Shown piece by piece: positions 43,366-54,506 of a stretch of 64,000 nt of DNA. The DNA lies in assembly GCA_036924085.1 (NCBI GenBank), contig JAVGWX010000019.1, positions 10,011,572-10,075,571 of the forward strand, written 5' to 3'. The notes under the pieces are model-generated. The model did no database searches. It saw nothing but the letters and a program-made list of their open reading frames with translations, and was not told the DNA's origin. The stretch is from Ariolimax columbianus (Eukaryota > Mollusca > Gastropoda > Stylommatophora > Arionidae). Position 1 is the stretch's first letter, and the number at the start of each line of letters is the position of its first letter. The position numbers and the translations under genes were made by a program.

Positions 43366-44330
43366 CCCATTTTATTTTAAAAAGACGACCGACGGTGCAA
43401 ACAAACTCTTTAGAAGACGTAAAAACTCATGGTACATTACAAAACTCCACCATTGAGCGCGGAATAACCATCTTGTTTTCGAAGAAAGCTCTGCAAACAT
43501 CACTACTAATAAAGTATTACAAGAATGTAATATTAATTTTCCCTGGAATCAGAAGAAGAAGAAGAAAACAAAGAACAAGAAAAAGGACACGAGAAACGAT
43601 AAGATCTACGAATGTGGAGAAGATTAGGAAGAAAAAAAAATAACAGAAGAATAAGGGAGTCTGAGAAGAAAATGAAAAAGAATGAGGAGTTTGAGAAGAA
43701 GCAGACCTCTACACCTCACGGTAGAAGAGGAGCGACTAAGTAAGAGAAGAAGCAGAAGAGGAAGAAAAATAAGCAAGTGCAATAAAATAACAAGAAGAAG
43801 AAGAACAAGAGAAAGAGGAAAAATAAGAAAAGGCAAAACCAGACAAAAAGAAAGATACGAATAATAGGAAGAACAAATGAGGAGGACAACGAAGACGAAG
43901 ACGAAGGAGAAGATCAGGAAGAAGAAGAAGTAGACAAAGAAGAAGAAGAAAAAATATATGAGGAAGAAGAGAAGACGAAGAGGAATAAGAGGATGATGAT
44001 GTGACATAGAGGAAGTGAAATTATAAGTTGATAAAATAGAAAAACAACAAAAAAGGAAAAAGAAGAAAAATATAAGAAGAAGAAAAAAAATGGAGAAGAA
44101 AATGAAAAAGAACAAACAGGGGAAGAAAAGATGAAGAGAAAGATGAATATTATTATGAAGAGGAAAATTGGGAAGAAGAAAATAAAGAAGATGAGGAAGA
44201 AAAAAGGGGAGGAGGAAGATGAAGAGGAAACAGAAGAGGAGGACAAAGAGGATAAGGCAGAAGGAAAAAAGAAAATCAGGAATGAAAAAGTAATGACTTG
44301 CTTATACAAAGAGTTATCTTGTTGTGAGTG
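43366..44330. repeat. Purine-rich GAA/GAG tract
   Basis: From about 43545 the plus strand is almost pure purine (AGAAGAAGAAG, GAGGAAGAAA). It lies downstream of the SINE-A GAA tail with about 180 bp of mixed sequence between, so it may be an expanded tail or an independent tract. Lys/Glu-rich plus frames and Phe/Ser-rich minus frames (up to 163 aa) are its translations. Confidence 0.85.
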
Positions 44331-44700
44331 TTGGTGACCAGAGAGTTTTGCTCCCTGCACGCCTAGCCTTTCCTAACTTACAGTCAGGTACCATTTTACA
44401 GCACAATCGACTAGCGGCGGTTGTGTCTAGAAACGTACTTCATCTATTTTGCCTCGAGCAATACGCACTGCCTTACCATTGATCAGTTCCTAGTACAGGC
44501 TTTTTAGATTTACCCTTGTATTCTGTGAATTCTAAAGGTGTTTGGAAGGACCAGGTTTCAAGAATGGAATACACCTCAGGCAAGGGAGAGAAAAAAAAAC
44601 ATTGGAATAAGGTACGGGACATAATAGAAGAAAGGGACATAATTATGTGACATTTATTATATCAAATAAAACACTCCCTATAAACTCTTGTCTTGTTCAA
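44331..44700. other. Unassigned stretch
   Basis: CTTACAGTCAGGTACCATTT (44378) is weakly SINE-D-like (reverse). Nothing else seen. Confidence 0.3.
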
Positions 44701-44708
44701 CTTGAATT

Positions 44709-44958
44709 TCGGGGACGGCGTGGCCTAGTAGTTAAGTGGCACGGCTCACAATCCGAAGGTGCTGAGTTCGATCCCCATTACAACACCGGCCGTTACTCAG
44801 CAGACCCTTAGAAAATGCAGGAGAAAGCAGACCCTTACATAAAATGCATGCTGAAGTCGGATGCACTGGGCCAAGAGGCGCAAAATACAAACCACAGTGC
44901 AACGCATACCACCTTAGGGATTAGAGAAATAAGGCGAACGCAAAAGAAAAAACAAAAA
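44709..44958 (+). mobile_element. SINE-B, near full-length
   Basis: GGGGACGGCGTGGCCTAGTA with box A TGGCCTAGTAGTTAAGTGG and box B GAGTTCGATCCCC, then CAGACCCTTAGAAAATGCAG (with a short duplication GAGAAAGCAGACCC), GTCGGATGCACTGGGCCAAG, GAGGCGCAAAATACAAACCA and AGAAATAAGGCGAACGCAAA. It differs from the 40781 copy in lacking CCCCGGGGAAGC. Confidence 0.9.
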
Positions 44959-45114
44959 AACACATGCATTTCTAAACTCCAAATTTCGTCCATACGTTCT
45001 TTCGTCTCCTCAACGATACCGTTTATTTTCACTGCTATTTCTGGTGTGATAGGTGGCTGAAAAGGTTGAGAATGAAATTAGAAGCTTCGTCATGTCGAAC
45101 AAATAGATACCAAA

Positions 45115-45400
45115 ACCAGGCAAAGGCAAAGACCGCCGTCCATCGTTGACGATGATGGCATAATTTATTTTGCTAATGGTATTGTTAGTAAGGATTAACT
45201 GCGCTACTTTTTATCCTCTCTCGTCTCGAGCCGCCCGACCCCAGTGGCAAGCCAAAGACAACTAGGGGGCGACTACGAGATGCAGGGGGCTCCGCATCAA
45301 GTACCCTTGAAAAAGACGGCGGAGTCCGGAGTTGAACCCACACCACGTGATCACGAGGCCGACGGCTTTACCACTTCACCACGGAATCTCCAGTTACACC
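45115..45400 (-). mobile_element. SINE-C copy 2 (minus)
   Basis: Reverse order of the copy at 6180: GCCGCCGTCCATCGTTGACGATGATGG-type end (45125-45155), AACTGCGCTACTTTTTATCC, TCTCGTCTCGAGCCGCCCGA, CTAGGGGGCGACTACGAGAT, and the tRNA-like head with box B GGAGTTGAACCCAC and box A GGCTTTACCACTTCACC. Boxes are better preserved here than in copy 1. The 163-aa frame crossing it is non-genic. Confidence 0.8.
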
Positions 45401-45432
45401 ACAGTTACACAGTTCTTCTTCACCTACGTCGT

Positions 45433-46120
45433 CCGTCTTCTTCTTCTTCTTCTTCTTCTTCTTCTTCTTCTTCTTCTTCTTCGTCGTCGTCGTCGTCCGT
45501 TTTCAGTCTACTGCTACCAGGTCCAGGAAAAGGCTTTGCAAGTAGCAGGATGTTGTCCGGAGAACGGAATGCTCTGTGCCGTAGTATACAGCTTGACTGC
45601 GATATTTGCACCTTTCGGTCCGACACATCCGACTTCAGCATGGTATTTTTGAGTACCGGGTTAGCGTTCGCTCTTCGATTCCTTCTCCTTAGTCAGTCCG
45701 CCTGTTGCAGTCTGTTATCAAGGATCACTGTGTGAATGTTTTTTTTTTTTGTTGTTTTTTTTTTTTTTTTTTTCGTTCGCTTTATTTATCTATTCCCCAA
45801 GGCGTGTGTGCGTTACACTGTGGTTTTTATTTTTGCGCCTGTCGGCCCAGTGCATCCGACTTCAGCATGCATTTTATGTAAGGGTCTGCTTCCTCCTGCA
45901 TTTTCTAAGGGTTTGTTTCCCCGGGGTAACGGCCGGTGCTGTGATGGGGGTCGAACCCAGCACCTTCTGTTTGTGAGCCGGGCCACTTAACCACTATGCC
46001 ACGCCATCCCCCCTGGGTGAATGTGTAGAAGGGTCTAGCTAGTAGGCCCTGACTATAGCAGACAGCTATGTATCGCTGACCGCTGCAGCACATGCACTGC
46101 TCAGCATCTTGATCCTGGAA
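45433..46120 (-). mobile_element. SINE-A (minus) interrupted by SINE-B
   Basis: SINE-A runs from the TTC/CGT tail (45435-45500) through TACTGCTACCAGGTCCAGG, AGAACGGAATGCTCTGTGCC, CGACACATCCGACTTCAGCA and CCTTCTCCTTAGTCAGTCCG to ATCACTGTGTGAATG, then resumes after SINE-B at GTGAATGTGTAGAAGGGTCT and ends CTGCTCAGCATCTTGATCC. The tail is extended with TCG triplets. Confidence 0.92.
45740..46013 (-). mobile_element. SINE-B nested in SINE-A
   Basis: T-rich 3' end (45739-45775), CGCTTTATTTATCTATTCCC, TATTTTTGCGCCTGTCGGCC, TGCATCCGACTTCAGCATGC, GCATTTTCTAAGGGTTTGTT, CCCCGGGGTAACGGCCGGTG, GGGGGTCGAACCCAGCACC (box B reversed) and CACTTAACCACTATGCCACG (box A reversed). GTGAATG occurs on both sides (45732-45738 and 46016-46022), a probable target-site duplication. 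This dates SINE-B activity after SINE-A insertion. Confidence 0.93.
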
Positions 46121-46144
46121 CAATTCAAAACAACATATTCTTCT

Positions 46145-47110
46145 ATTACGACTCAGTGTGGATTCTGTCTTTGGTGCTCGGGTTGGATTCTTCCATTGGT
46201 GCTCGGTGCCAAACTGGGCCAGAGGGAGCCGAACTGACTCTGATTCTGTAGAGTTGCCAACCGGACCTGGAGAATACTTGGGACTGCAGATCTACCACGA
46301 CTAAAACACCTGAATGCAGAAAAAGATGATGTTCGGGTCGGATTCTTCCTTTGGCCAGACCCTCGCATTGATGTTCGGGTCGGATTTTTCCTTTGGCCAG
46401 ACCCTCCCATTGATGTTCGGGTCGGATTCTTCCTTTGGCCAGACCCTCCCATTGATGTTCGGGTCGGATTCTTCCTTTGGCCAGACCCCCCCCCCCCCTT
46501 CCCCATTGATGTTTGGGTCGGATTCTTCCTTTGGGCAGACCCTCACATTGATGTTCGGGTTGGTTTCTTACTTTGGCCAGATCCTCCCATTGATGTTCGG
46601 GTCGGATTCTTCCTTTGCTACTCGCTCCTGATTTTTTTTTTCTGCAGAGGCCAGATTCTTCCATTAGTGCTCTGGCCATGTTTTTTTATTTGTGCTCTGA
46701 CAAGATTCTTCCATTAGTGCGGGAGCCAGATTCTCCCGTTAGTATTTGTGCCTTATTCTTCCATTGCTACTTACTTCGAATTCTTTCTTTGGTGCTGAGG
46801 CCAGATTATATTTTGGTGCTAGGACCAGATTCCTCCATTGGTGATCGGGTAGAATTTTTCCACTGTTATTCAGGGCGAATTTCTTTCTATGTGTGCCCAA
46901 AGCAATTTTTTTTATTTGGTACCCGTGTGGTAGTCTTTATGTGGTATCTAGACACGATTTTAGCTTTAGTGTCCGTGCTGGGGTTTTCCTTTTTTTTCCA
47001 AGGAGGATTTCACAGCACACAGAACGTGTTCTACTTCTGGTATCCAGGCCGGATTGATCCGTTGATACCCGGACAAGATTTTTCCTTTCGTAAATGTTTA
47101 GGATTATTTA
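46145..47110 (+). repeat. 42-bp minisatellite with long degenerate arm
   Basis: At 46325-46615 seven units of about 42 bp contain GATGTTCGGGTCGGATTCTT and CCTTTGGCCAGACCCTC; one has a C run (46487-46498). From 46620 to 47110, and at 46150-46200, looser units of the type CCAGATTCTTCCATTAGTGC occur, which look like older, shorter relatives. Frames of 105-188 aa on both strands are translations of the array. Confidence 0.85.
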
Positions 47111-47470
47111 TTTGCTACCGGGGGATTGTTTCTACTATAAACCTTCAGAAGATCTGGTATATGCATGAAATTTATCAATGAGTATAAGCCAGCTTATTCC
47201 TAATACACAAGACTAAACATGAACTATTCTGAAGACAGTGGAAGAGAAGGTGGGAAGGTTTCTTAAAATGTGGCTTAGACAGAAGATTTTTCTTGAGTCA
47301 GGCTTCTGGTTGTCGCTCTTATACGCATTTAATTTGACATGACAGTTGCTATTGATGAGTCTATGTGTCCATCAATCAATTCAAAACCCGTCATTTACCA
47401 ACTAAACCATCTCTCGCTATCGACAGCGTAAACTTTACTACGATTTTTCTTTCACAATCAGCTCTTTGCA
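47111..47470. other. Unassigned stretch
   Basis: Nothing recognised. Confidence 0.3.
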
Positions 47471-47474
47471 GTAT

Positions 47475-47477
<3 letters not shown>

Positions 47478-47518
<41 letters not shown>

Positions 47519-47521
47519 GAC
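47478..47521. repeat. GA microsatellite
   Basis: (GA)n with one GC interruption. Confidence 0.9.
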
Positions 47522-48037
47522 AGAACGATCGAGTGGGAGAGAAAGGCGATACGCATGACTGACTTCATTTGAAAGAAAACTGACACTGGTTGAGTCTAGT
47601 GAAACATAGACGTGTTTGAAAACAGACCGAGAACAACTAACTAATACTCCAGCTTCACACCGATAGCGGTTGTGCACATTCAGTCACCATTACACAACCC
47701 ACCAGTGGCTCCCAACCTGTGGGTCCCTAGAACCCTGTGGATCCATGACATGACCAGAACAAGATCCGCGATCCAAATATATATTTTAAATATTATAAAT
47801 ATTTCACGTATTTATTTTCACATAATATATAAACAAGGTGATGTTCATTATGATTTTGTGTTCATATGTCTCATGTTGAACGTTTTGTGAATAAGCAATC
47901 ATTCCGTCATTTATTGTCTTTGCTGGAGTCCGTCTGAGGGATTTCTATAGATGTCTATTTGTCTTTCACTCTAAGCCAAACATATGGTCACCACTACAAC
48001 GCCAAGGAGTACCCGGACTGAGACATGCTGGGAGCCA
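47522..48037. other. Unassigned stretch
   Basis: AT-rich segment at 47780-47840. Nothing recognised. Confidence 0.3.
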
Positions 48038-48270
48038 CGGTTGTTGTTGTTGTTTACTCTTTTATGGGCCCTGAAAAGGACGTTCAGTGGTGGGTTGCTG
48101 TAGCTTTGCTCACATCCCGAGTGGGCTGATGAAGGTGGATCGGGGTCCTCCAGGGGGTTGTGCTATGTTTGGGTTCATCTGCGTGTTGCTCACCACTACG
48201 GGGATCACGTCGATTCCTCTCCATGTTAGCCTGGATGCCATGAAAACAGCCCGTTTCCAGAAGGGCTACG
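48038..48270 (-). repeat. Dispersed repeat DR-1, copy 3, longest
   Basis: TTG tail (48041-48053), then TTACTCTTTTATGGGCCCTG, AAAAGGACGTTCAGTGGTGG, GCTGTAGCTTTGCTCACATC, CCGAGTGGGCTGATGAAGGT, GGGTCCTCCAGGGGGTTGTG and TTCATCTGCGTGTTGCTCAC. The 90- and 98-aa frames here are translations of DR-1. Confidence 0.8.
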
Positions 48271-48597
48271 AGGAAGCCGAGGTGAGGGTCTTGGCTAGTA
48301 TGCTTTGTCTGACCTTGACTAATATGTATGATCAGTATGTTGGGCTGACCAGACGATAAACTTCCTCCCCATGGGGCCACTGTCTTACACTATTTGATAA
48401 GAATGACAAATTGATTGAGGCCCATTCTTTTTTGAAATGAAGCATAGGGTCTTGCTACAGCATCAATCGGTACATAAAGACTGATTTCGTTTTAAAGAAA
48501 ACTGACGCTGGTTGAGACACCACTATTTAAATGCTTTTTTGATTAAATGATTGATTGATTATTGATTCAATTTTTTGCCCCAACTGAAACATAATAC

Positions 48598-48990
48598 CCC
48601 CCCCCCCCCCCCCCCCACCCCCCCCCCCCCCAATCCCTACCACTGGTACTGCCACAGCAAACCTGGCTCCTAGTATTTGCAGAAGTGACTTCCAAATGGT
48701 TTACAAGATGAAGTTCCTAGCCACGTGCACAGCCCTAAAAATAAACTATCTAAAAAATAAAACAAAATAAACTATCTAAAAAATTATGAAAAATAAATTA
48801 TCTAAAAAATTGCTATTTCTATTTCTATCTAAAAATATTTTTAAAATAAATTATCTAAACATTAAAAAAAAAAATATAACTAAAATTATAAAAAATATAA
48901 ATTATCTAAAAACAATTAAGACAATAAGCTATTTAAAAATTAAAAAAAAATAATTATCTAAAAAGTATAAAATAACTATCTAAAAACACA
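48598..48990. repeat. Poly-C tract and AT-rich TAAACTATCTAAAAAAT repeats
   Basis: A C run with one A and a second C run (48597-48631), then from 48735 degenerate copies of AAATAAACTATCTAAAAAAT at about 20-40 bp spacing. Both are assembly-risk sequences. Confidence 0.85.
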
Positions 48991-49019
48991 AAGCACGTAA
49001 GAAGATAAGCGACTATGGA

Positions 49020-49265
49020 AATAAGTAGTAGAGTCGCTGTAGTTGAGAGGCAAGTCACTCGTTTATTAAAGCGATGAACGGAAAAGTGGGGCGATCGAAT
49101 CCCGTAAGTTTCAAGTGATCCCTGGTCTCAAGGAAGGTAAGACCATCGTGCCTGCACCCTGAGTTACCTCCAGTCGTTTCGACTGTTCGTCATACTACTA
49201 ACCCAAGGTAGCTCAGGACGAGAGAGTGAGGTTGATGACCAGCGTAGAAGCTTTCTCACTATGAT
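49020..49265 (+). mobile_element. Possible tRNA-derived SINE, single copy
   Basis: GAGTCGCTGTAGTTGAGAGG is box-A-like and GGGCGATCGAATCCCG is a good box B. Following sequence CCTGGTCTCAAGGAAGGTAA and GTTACCTCCAGTCG matches no other copy in the window. Confidence 0.4.
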
Positions 49266-49555
49266 TCAAGAACAGCGCACGTTACATCATCATGACAAAT
49301 AAAAAAACAAAACCGTCGGATGATGCCATCCAAGCTTGTGATGGACAGCTAACTTGAGAACTAGTATGGAATCTACAGATTATTGCCGTGGTTCGAAAGG
49401 GCAGCAAAGAGACGCAACGCTGTAACTTGCCAAGCATACCATAAGAGGCGACCACATAAGGTTGGACATATGGCCGGATAACTCATCTTGTTAAAACTTT
49501 AAGCCACAAAAATGTCAACAAATATGGACATCCCTACTGAGAAGAAAAATTCAAC
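49266..49555. other. Unassigned stretch
   Basis: Contains CATAAGAGGCGACCACATAA (49440), a form of the shared GTAAGAGGCGACTAA motif. Confidence 0.35.
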
Positions 49556-49559
49556 CCAA

Positions 49560-50175
49560 TGATTCAAGACAGAAATTGGAAATAGATCATGTCAGGCCTT
49601 TTGAATATCTGGGCTCCAAAATTGAAAAAAAATACGACTGCTCGAAAGAAATCAGAAGACTAGCCATGGCAACGCAGAGGTTGAACAGCCTGAAGAAATT
49701 ATGGCAGAGCACCAACAAAACGGCAAAAGTGAAAATCTTGGGAGCCTGTGTTTTTCCTGTGGCAGCTTATGGCTGTGAATCATGGACGATTACCAAAACT
49801 TCTAGACAAAGAATCGAGTCAAAATGTTACAGAACGATCCTCAGAATACTCTGGACGGAGAAAAAGATAAGTATAGACATTCGGCAAAAGTTGAACATAG
49901 AGGAGAACTGGTTTATCAATTTCATTTTGGCCAGAATATGTAAATACTTTGGTCACATCAAGGGACACAACGGTCTTGAGAGAACGGTGATGGAAGGTAT
50001 GGTGCCAGGCAAAAGAGGCAGGGGTAGACCAAGAAGACGATGGCACCAAGATATCCAGGAACGCCTGAGTATGACTGGCGGAGGCTGGAGTTTTGGTAAG
50101 GGAAAGAGTTTCTTTCAAACAGACTTATGAGAGCGACGTTCTATAAAGGACATGCTACATGATGATGATTCAAGA
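49560..50175 (+). pseudogene. LINE-T3 C-terminal fragment, copy 2
   Basis: The 184-aa frame (49576-50130) shows FEYLGSKIEKKYDCSKEIRR, then LKKLWQSTNKTAKVKILGAC, VFPVAAYGCESWTI, RILWTEKKISIDI, CKYFGHIKGHNGLERTVMEG and RGRGRPRRRWHQDI. This is the stretch after the reverse transcriptase palm of a non-LTR element, nearly intact. The frame starts after the palm, so the copy is 5'-truncated. The 3' end ATGAGAGCGACGTTCTATAA and GCTACATGATGATGATT is shared with copy 1 at 16591. Upstream to about 49500 there is possible decayed palm sequence. Confidence 0.9.
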
Positions 50176-50712
50176 CAAAGGCATTTCCTCTGTCAAGTCA
50201 GCAAGTGACACGACGCAGAGAAAACCGCAATAAATCCCCAAAGTTGACTTCATTGTTTTCTTCTACATAAATAAAACTGGAAGGACGTGAACAGAGTAGG
50301 AACAGATGGCCTACAACAACATGACTTGGTGTGTATCTGTTGACAGACTCGTGCTCCACGGGGACCTGAATTGTTTGGATGATTGATGATTTACACAAAA
50401 TTGATGACACAGAACGCAAGAGATTGACGTGTCAATACTTAATATCTCCTGATGTGATGAGGGTGGGGGTAGTTAGAAGGGTCACAGCAAATTATCGTCG
50501 GCTTCAGTAGGATCCCAAATCCGGAAATGGTTGAGAACCGCTGCCTGTTTCTATTTTATCATAACTAATACAAATAAGATAACTCTGGGCTGTTTTGTGC
50601 ATGGTATAATATAAGTTAATGGTCTTGTGAAACCAAGCTTAGCAGGGCTCATTAGGTCAGTGGGTTTGTATTCTTACTTGCATTTCCTTAATTAGGAGAG
50701 AAGTGAATGCCG
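50176..50712. other. Unassigned stretch
   Basis: No repeat or domain seen. Confidence 0.3.
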
Positions 50713-50722
50713 TTAGACAGTC

Positions 50723-50757
<35 letters not shown>

Positions 50758-50766
50758 CAGACAGTC

Positions 50767-50797
<31 letters not shown>

Positions 50798-50905
50798 CAG
50801 ACAGTCAGACTGACAGATGGATAGATGGGTAGATGGATGGATATGTGGATAGATAGATATATAAATAGATAGATAGATGGATGGATGGATAGATAGATAG
50901 ATAGG

Positions 50906-51002
<97 letters not shown>

Positions 51003-51030
51003 GGATGGATGGATGGATGGATGGATGGAT
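50713..51030. repeat. GATA tetranucleotide microsatellite
   Basis: (ATAG)n with GACAGACAGTCAGA and GGATGGAT interruptions; pure run of about 100 bp at 50900-51000. Confidence 0.95.
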
Positions 51031-51245
51031 GATGAACAAATACTTTTTGACGAGATAGAGGTGTAAAAAATCAGGTCCCCAAAAACAGAACAGTAGACAG
51101 TGACAGGGTGGTGGAGTTTACTGTCATCTAAACCTATATTACTTACTTCTGCACGCTTTCAAAGGACCTGTTTGTGCGCGGTTCTAGACAAATTGTCCGT
51201 CTACCATTTGTAGCCCCACCACGTGGGAGGACCAGATCAATATGC
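51031..51245. other. Unassigned spacer
   Basis: Nothing recognised. Confidence 0.3.
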
Positions 51246-51264
51246 CAACGGATTTTTTAACGAA

Positions 51265-51515
51265 AGTTTTCTCTTCTTCTTCTTCCTTTTCTTTTTCTTC
51301 CTCTTCTTCTTCTTGTCCTCCTTACCTCCCCCTCCTCCTCCTCCTCCTCCTTCTTCTTCTTCTTCTTCTTCTCCTCCTCCTCCTTTTTCTTTTTTCTTCT
51401 TCTTCTTCTTCTTCTTCTTCTTCTTTTTCTTCTTCTCGTCCTCCTCCTCCTCTTCCTCTTGCTTCTTTTTCTTCTTCTTCTAATGTTTTTTCTTCTTCTT
51501 TTAATCTTCTTATTC
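51265..51515. repeat. TTC/TCC polypyrimidine tract
   Basis: Nearly pure pyrimidine plus strand with TTC and CCT triplets. Phe/Ser and Glu/Arg frames are its translations. Confidence 0.93.
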
Positions 51516-52600
51516 TTTTCATTTCACCACTTAGCACTCTAAGCATTCGTCCACCATTGAAGTTGGCACTTTGCAGAAGCCTTTGCTAAAGTACTATGTG
51601 TGTCCTTGCTCTGGTAGTTCTCCTAGCAATGTCTTTTACATGATGAGGTTGCTACCATACAAGAAAACACACACACACATACACACAGACACCTCTGCTT
51701 CTAAAAGCATTGTAATAAAATTTTAACTTTCCACGTCACCATTCTATGCTTAATACGTAGTGACATTCCCAGTATCTTGATTGGTTTACTGACGACCTTC
51801 ATAGCTATGTGTCGTGTGCACTTTATTGCACGGGACGCCGATGATGCTAAGCGGATTCAAGTTGACAAAGTCGTCATTACTTTGTGTAATCCTACATGAT
51901 AGATAGCCTGGTAATTTCAGCAAAATGGAGAGTATCACACACTGATGTGGTCTGGCCTTTATAAGTAGAATGATTCAGAAGTCCCTTCTCTTGCAAAGCT
52001 TTCAGTCAATAGAAAGAATTAAATTGACTGCCCGAACCGACCAAGGTGTTCATGAAAAGAAAAGTATCATTTCGTAGAATTAATCATACATATCCAACGA
52101 TTTATTATCATCAGCAACTCAATGATAGATCTATATCATTATGTCTTAGGTTTTATAAGAATCAGCCGCGTACAACCATACTAAGGTTTGAGTATGTCTG
52201 CGAACACCAGTGTCGTGGGTTCAAAACCTCGTCAAGGCCAAAGATTATTAATATTCATGGATTTATCTCTGAAAAACTAAACGCCAATGCCTCTTTTGAT
52301 TGCATAAATATATATTAGGAATTCCTAACATCCAGTTTGTTTAAACTCATTCCAAGTTCCGCTATGTTTTTCCCTCTCGTAATCACTCCACAATCATCAT
52401 TGGATCAGGCATTGCATTCTCTTGCGTATGCTCCTTCGCACATCGTCAGTTGTCAGGTTTGGTAGATGCTGACCAACTTTGAGAGTTATCAGAAAACAGG
52501 TTCCACAGCCATATCTGACAAAACTCGACAAAACACGCCAGTATATTATCTGCAAGGCTTCAGATGTCTCCACAATAATTACACACTATCTATGACACAA
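51516..52600. other. Unassigned stretch
   Basis: About 1.1 kb with no array. A 90-aa frame (52046-52318) contains GTGGGTTCAAAACCTC, a box-B-like text at 52216, but no matching box A or second copy was found. No gene is supported. Confidence 0.4.
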
Positions 52601-52604
52601 TTCT

Positions 52605-52945
52605 GTCGAAGACGGATGTGTCGGACCGAAAGGTGCAAATATCGCAGTCAAGCTGTAAAGTAGCGATACAACGCATTTCGTTCTCCGGACTACATCCTGC
52701 AACTTGTAAAACCCTGTTTAGGGCTTGGCAGCGGGAGTGAGAGAACGTTCAGGGCTTGGCAGCGGGAGATTGAGAACGTTCAGGGCTTGGCAGCGGGAGA
52801 TTGAGAACGTTCAGGACTTGGCAGCGGGAGATTGAGAACGTTCAGGGCTTGGCAGCGGGAGATTTAGAACGTTCAGGGCTTGGCAGCGGGAGTGAGAGAA
52901 CGTGCAGGGCTTGGCAGCGGGAGTGAGAGAACGAACGGAGAAGAA
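52605..52945 (+). mobile_element. SINE-A 3' half with internally amplified end
   Basis: Begins GAAGACGGATGTGTCGGACC, then GCAAATATCGCAGTCAAGCT, CAACGCATTTCGTTCTCCGG. At 52717-52937 the end of the SINE is repeated seven times as a 31-bp unit (TTCAGGGCTTGGCAGCGGGA then GATTGAGAACG); units 1, 6 and 7 have GTGAGAGAACG. The normal GAACGGAGAAGAAGAAGAA tail follows the last copy, so amplification took place inside the SINE. Confidence 0.95.
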
Positions 52946-52995
52946 GAAGAAGAATAACACAGTTACAATGGTTGTATATAATGTTCTGTTCTGTT

Positions 52996-53395
52996 CTAGG
53001 AGTCGACTTCACTGCACTCCGGGCACATCCATATGTGCTCAGTCTCTCTCAGCAGATGGCACAAAGTGTGGATGCTGATGGTGCCTGTAGCCTGTTGGTT
53101 GTACACCTTCCTGTTTCGTCCTCTCAGGTTCCCTGATCCACTGAATCCTAATTTGATTCCAAAGTGACACAGCCTGTGCCTTGCAGACTCATCCAAAGCA
53201 GTGTAGTTTTCCAGCAGTTGGTCCTTGATAACCGTCACTATGTCACCTTTATCCATGTCCACTGTGCCTGTTATGGGTGCGAGTGACGCCAAAAAATCAG
53301 CTCGCTCGTTGACTGGAACCCCGGCGTGACCAGGACAGTAGATCCACACCAGCCTCTGGAGTTTTGAGGTCCCCAGCGCTGCTATCCACTCATGT
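52996..53395 (-). pseudogene. LINE-R2 RNase H C-terminus, copy 2
   Basis: The minus-strand frame (part of a 166-aa frame to 53496) reads WIYCPGHAGVPVNERADFLA, keeping the late RNase H His and Asp, then SLAPITGTVDMDKGDIVTVI, RHRLCHFGIKLGFSG, RKVYNQQATGTISIHTLCHL and the end IWMCPECSEVDS. Two further Cys (CPEC) remain of the zinc-binding tail. The upstream end is cut by SINE-B at about 53396. The N-terminal 40 residues of the frame (ALWFLFCACRP) are SINE-B antisense, so the long frame is a chance fusion. Confidence 0.88.
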
Positions 53396-53526
53396 GGATG
53401 CAAGAGGAAGCAGACCCTTACATAAATGCATTCTGAAGTGAAGTCAGGTGCAGTGGGCCGACAGGCGCAAAATAAAAACCACAGTGCAACGCACACTGCC
53501 TTGGGGAATAGAGAAATAAGGTGAAC

Positions 53527-53560
<34 letters not shown>
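53396..53560 (+). mobile_element. SINE-B, 5'-truncated
   Basis: AAGAGGAAGCAGACCCTTAC, TCAGGTGCAGTGGGCCGACA, GGCGCAAAATAAAAACCACA, GCACACTGCCTTGGGGAATA, AGAAATAAGGTGAACGCA and a 28-nt A tail. The tRNA-like head is missing. A small AAGTGAAGTC duplication lies at 53434. Confidence 0.9.
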
Positions 53561-53830
53561 TGAAGTTTCAGTTTTGTCTGTTAATTAAATATTTATAAAC
53601 ATCAACAAACTACTTTTATTACTCAAGTCTGAAAAAGCGTCATCATTTTCTACTGCTTGTGAATTTGTAACACCCTACACAAATAAGGAAAGTAACAAAA
53701 CACACGCCAAGTCCTCCTGCCCTGTGCCATTCACTCTGTTATGTATGTGTGAGTTTTTCTGTTAGATTTGATTGACTTGTCCATATTTTCTGAAGTTTGT
53801 GTGGCGTAAAAATGTCTATAGGATTGAATA
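53561..53830. other. Unassigned spacer
   Basis: Nothing recognised. Confidence 0.3.
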
Positions 53831-53834
53831 ATTT

Positions 53835-54330
53835 AGGCCTTAGCCCAACCGTTATTATCCCTTCTTACGGCATGCTTGACAGGTTACAGTCTTACTATTC
53901 TTTGCTCCCTTTTCGAGACCCGGTAACGTTCATAAGATCATACATTGCCCTCCAAATAGCCCTCTACACAACCTGTCACATATCACTGTACATTGCCCTC
54001 AAAATAGCCCTCTACACAACCTGTCACATATCACTGAATATTGCCCTCCAAATAGCCCCCCACAAAGCACTACACATTGCCCTTCAGATAGCCCTGTACA
54101 TAGCCCTCCAGGTAGCCCACCACACATCACTGCACATTACCCTCCAAATAGCCCTCAACACACTCCACCACATAGCACTGCACATATCCCTCCACACATC
54201 CCACCACATAGCACTGCAAATTGTCCTCCAAATAGCCCTCCAAACACCCCACCACATAGCGCTGCCCATTGCCCTCCAAATAGCCCTGTACATAGCCCTC
54301 CAGATAAACCACTCGTGCAAATTACAGCAC
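53835..54330 (+). repeat. DR-3 scrap and 12-bp-based minisatellite
   Basis: 53835-53925 matches DR-3 (ACGGCATGCTTGACAGGTTA, CAGTCTTACTATTCTTTGCT). From 53943 a loose repeat based on a 12-bp step (CATTGCCCTCCAAATAGCCC) with 48-bp super-units on the left (CTACACAACCTGTCACATAT). The 196-aa frame (IALQIALYTTCHIS) is its translation. Confidence 0.8.
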
Positions 54331-54506
54331 ATAAATCTTTCTATCTATAGTTCTGTCTGTCTGCCTGTCTGTCTGTTTATTTATTGATATATCATTTATG
54401 CCCCAACATGTAGATGCTCGTTGGTTTACTCTCTCAATAGATCACGATTTATACCCAGTCAAGCGAAATGCTCAGTAACGTGGAAGATCGAAGATGTATA
54501 TATCAA

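Noticed and set aside
43200..43643. 147-aa frame beginning LKSDVLDRKVQ as a conserved protein
   Set aside because: The same peptide is seen at several loci because it is SINE-A translated; the remainder is the purine-rich tract.
52996..53496. 166-aa frame as a single intact RNase H-like gene
   Set aside because: Its first 40 residues are SINE-B antisense and the rest is a truncated LINE end, so the frame is a chance fusion.
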